A program made the position numbers and the translations under genes. A DNA stretch of 15,539 bases from an uncultured Peptococcaceae bacterium (GTDB lineage: Bacteria > Bacillota > Peptococcia > Peptococcales > Peptococcaceae). The DNA is taken from NCBI GenBank assembly GCA_902492275.1, contig CABUKW010000063.1:1-15539 (forward strand). Direction: 5' to 3'. The first letter of the stretch is position 1; each line of letters starts with the position of its first letter. Under the pieces are notes generated by a model. It did not search any database. It was not told the DNA's origin and worked only from the letters and a program-made list of their open reading frames with translations. Shown here piece by piece: positions 14,354-15,539 of the stretch.

Positions 14354-14440
14354 TTTCCCTCTTTCTTGCCCTGCTTTGCGCAGCGCTTCGCTGATTGCGC
14401 TTTCCTCTAAGAAGTTCCTTCTCTCAGGATTTTCCTTCCA
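14354..14440 (-). other. Protein-like open stretch without a start codon, upstream of the surface-protein gene
   Basis: On the minus strand a 29-codon frame reads WKENPERRNFL, then EESAISEALRKAGQERGK, and stops at TAA 14351-14353. It reads like a charged amphipathic helix, not random DNA, but it has no usable start: the codons just before it are TTG ATG TGA. It could be the remnant of a small gene, or be reached by frameshift or by sequence error from the ATG-GAA frame at 14439. It lies 27 nt upstream of the surface-protein start. Support is weak. Confidence 0.25.
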
Positions 14441-14449
14441 TCACATCAA

Positions 14450-14551
14450 TCAGCTTTCTTCCTCTTCTTCTGTCTCTTCTTTGCAGCCTTCTGCCTTTGC
14501 TAGGCCTCCAGCTGCGAAAATGCCGCTTCCTGCTCCGAGTTCTTCAGTCAC
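14450..14551 (-). CDS. Possible 33-residue acidic small protein overlapping the 159-residue gene
   Basis: A GTG at 14549-14551 overlaps the TGA of the upstream gene as GTGA. It opens a frame encoding MTEELGAGSGIFAAGG, then LAKAEGCKEETEEEEES, ending at TGA 14450-14452. The 4-nt overlap is of the type used for translational coupling. The ribosome binding site (GTAGG) is poor and close. It may be a real small protein, a shifted C-terminus of the upstream protein, or chance. I recognise no family. Confidence 0.3.
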   Translation of the reverse strand: MTEELGAGSGIFAAGGLAKAEGCKEETEEEEES

Positions 14552-15027
14552 CCTACGCTGGCTGCTTCACTGCGTTTTGCCTGCTCACACGCTTCCGGCT
14601 GCGGCAATGCACTATCCAGCAGCTTCACCAGCTCTAAGGCGCTCCGGAAGGATTCCTCCTTCCCTCCCTCGGTCCAACTGAGCTTTCCCTGCCAGCTGGC
14701 TCCCTGCCTGAAGAGCACTTTTACTTTGAAAGTGGCGATTGCTTCCTGATTTGGTCTCGGCAGCAGCTCTTGTTCGATACTCGCTCTCTCCGCAGCTTTT
14801 CGGCCTTTTCCAAATCTCCGGCTCCGGACTGACGCCTGCGGGCATTCCATTTCATCCATCATGTCTTCCATCAGCAGAAGCAGTCTGGTGAGGTTGCCGA
14901 AGGCGATCTCCTCTCCGTAATACAGATTGAAAAATGTTCCCTGCGGATTTTTGTCCTCGTAGCTGTGTATCCTTATGATGCTGGTTCTCATGTCTTCAGG
15001 TACCACTTTCAGTGAAGCAATTAACAT
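14548..15027 (-). CDS. Conserved hypothetical protein encoded upstream of the surface protein
   Basis: This 159-residue soluble protein of unknown function resembles uncharacterised Clostridia proteins, judged from memory of the block IRIHSYEDKNPQGTFFNLYY, then GEEIAFGNLTRLLLLMEDMMDEM, CPQASVRSRRF, and a C-terminal FKVKVLFRQGASWQGKLSW with EGGKEESFRSALELVKLLDSAL. There is no signal peptide or membrane helix. The second half (FKVKVLFRQ...LELVKLLDSA) looks like a compact alpha/beta unit, and the middle is charged and variable. ATG 15027 has GGGAGGTG 5 nt upstream. It is 223 nt upstream of the surface-protein TTG on the same strand, so the two probably form one operon. A role tied to expression or maturation of the surface protein is only an inference from position. 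Confidence 0.8.
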   Translation of the reverse strand: MLIASLKVVPEDMRTSIIRIHSYEDKNPQGTFFNLYYGEEIAFGNLTRLLLLMEDMMDEMECPQASVRSRRFGKGRKAAERASIEQELLPRPNQEAIATFKVKVLFRQGASWQGKLSWTEGGKEESFRSALELVKLLDSALPQPEACEQAKRSEAASVG

Positions 15028-15119
15028 AGGTTCACCTCCCGTCTTCGATCCGTCCTAAATGTTATAAAATTTTGACAGCACAAAAATAGTAATATGAAAC
15101 AATTTTGCATACTACATCT

Positions 15120-15165
15120 AGCAGTTATACGATGAATTTTTCATTGTACGACTGCTTTTTGTATT
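15120..15165 (+). terminator. Terminator-like hairpin facing plus strand, overlapping a minus-strand promoter
   Basis: Arms of 17 nt (15120-15136 and 15140-15156) beginning AGCAGT and ending ACTGCT pair with two G·U pairs and one mismatch. On the plus strand they run into TTTTTGTATTTT. No plus-strand gene precedes it in the 6 kb to its left, so its purpose is unclear. Confidence 0.6.
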
Positions 15166-15170
15166 TTCAA
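15143..15170 (-). promoter_or_regulatory. Promoter candidate for the 159-residue gene and surface-protein operon
   Basis: Minus strand TTGAAA (15165-15170), a 16-bp spacer, TACAAT (15143-15148), with 5 of 6 matches in each box. The leader would be about 110 nt, ending in GGGAGGTG. The −10 box lies inside the right arm of the hairpin at 15120-15156. Confidence 0.5.
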
Positions 15171-15256
15171 GAAATTTATGACATTTAAAACATTTTGACC
15201 GTCATTTTCTTTTTAGCAGCTTGGAAAATCTTACATCCCTTCCTGCCATGCTGCAC

Positions 15257-15290
15257 ATTATAGCATCGGGTGGTTACATCCACGTTACAT
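15257..15290 (-). promoter_or_regulatory. Extended −10 with upstream ATGTAAC direct repeats
   Basis: Minus strand TGCTATAAT (15257-15265) has no −35 box. In its place are two direct repeats ATGTAAC (15273-15279 and 15284-15290) spaced 11 bp apart, with a related ATGTAAG at 15230-15236. This layout is typical of activator-dependent promoters bound by response regulators. The transcript would run into the 15027 gene with a leader of about 220 nt. Confidence 0.45.
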
Positions 15291-15539
15291 TTTGAGCTTT
15301 TTTGTGGTGAAAATTGAAATTTTTTTGAAATTCTTTGCAAAGTAACCTCTAAAAAAACTTATAGTTATGATTAGGGAAAGAAACTCGCTGAAAAACCAGG
15401 GAGAAGAAGAAACAATGCCCAGAGCAAACTCAAATCCCCGCAGGTCTATTGGTTGAGCAGAAAACGGGCGGTTTTGTTGTATTATCCACCCCCCTAATAG
15501 AGCTACCAATACAGAAAACGCTGAAAAACGCAAAAAATT
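15291..15539. other. AT-rich region at the window end without a supported gene
   Basis: About 250 bp with homopolymer runs and no ribosome-binding-site-led frame. A minus-strand frame of 82 codons (15285-15533) begins at TTG without a visible binding site, and its product is an unconvincing mixture of aromatic and hydrophobic residues. It could also be the edge of a gene or a repeat that continues beyond the window. Confidence 0.4.

Noticed and set aside
14438..14446. ATG-TGA-TGG as a selenocysteine-containing small protein start
   Set aside because: A Sec codon as the second residue without any visible SECIS-like hairpin is implausible; a decayed or chance frame is simpler.
15285..15533. 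82-codon minus-strand frame at the right edge
   Set aside because: It starts at TTG with no visible ribosome binding site, in AT-rich sequence, and shows no recognisable motif. The window edge prevents a firm decision.
1..15539. tRNA, rRNA, SRP RNA or riboswitch
   Set aside because: I looked especially around dnaX and in the longer gaps and saw no cloverleaf, SRP Alu or S-domain pattern, or known aptamer consensus.

Overview
The window looks like an origin-proximal piece of a Gram-positive-type (monoderm) anaerobic Bacillota chromosome, most likely a gut or host-associated member of Clostridia. The reasons are the housekeeping genes rlmH, recR, ybaB/ebfC, dnaX, rnmV (RNase M5) and rsmA, strong AGGAGG-type ribosome binding sites, a perfect parS site, and a large wall-anchored surface protein ending in a PKTGD sortase signal. 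I cannot name the genus from sequence alone.

Layout. From 1 to about 7.5 kb all genes are on the minus strand. Reading in the direction of transcription they are cardiolipin synthase (cls), dnaX, ybaB, recR, two tandem paralogous four-helix membrane proteins of unknown function, a terminator, rlmH, and an HMA-TauE/SafE-cupredoxin fusion protein that probably handles copper. The gap between dnaX and ybaB (3900-4337) is filled with a mosaic of direct repeats and large imperfect palindromes. A divergent promoter region at about 7520-7695 separates cls from the plus-strand pair rnmV-rsmA, whose reading frames overlap by ATGA. A parS site and then an intrinsic terminator follow rsmA.

From about 9.3 kb onward the window becomes accessory. 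There is a minus-strand Rpn-family PD-(D/E)XK nuclease or transposase-like gene. Next comes a 1247-residue signal-peptide surface adhesin with MucBP-like and InlB-like repeats, two of them identical over 201 bp, with its own terminator. Upstream of it lies a conserved 159-residue protein of unknown function. Promoter-like sequences, 11-bp spaced direct repeats and a large hairpin lie upstream of that gene and suggest regulated expression of the surface-protein operon.

How the parts work together. dnaX, ybaB, recR, rnmV, rsmA and rlmH serve replication, recombination and ribosome maturation, and parS ties the region to ParB/Spo0J-dependent segregation of the origin. The surface-protein operon and the Rpn gene are the variable part. 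I found no CRISPR array, phage module, defence island, tRNA or rRNA. The least ordinary signals are the co-varying palindromes between dnaX and ybaB, the unexplained membrane-protein pair after recR, and the control region and small frames around the surface-protein operon.
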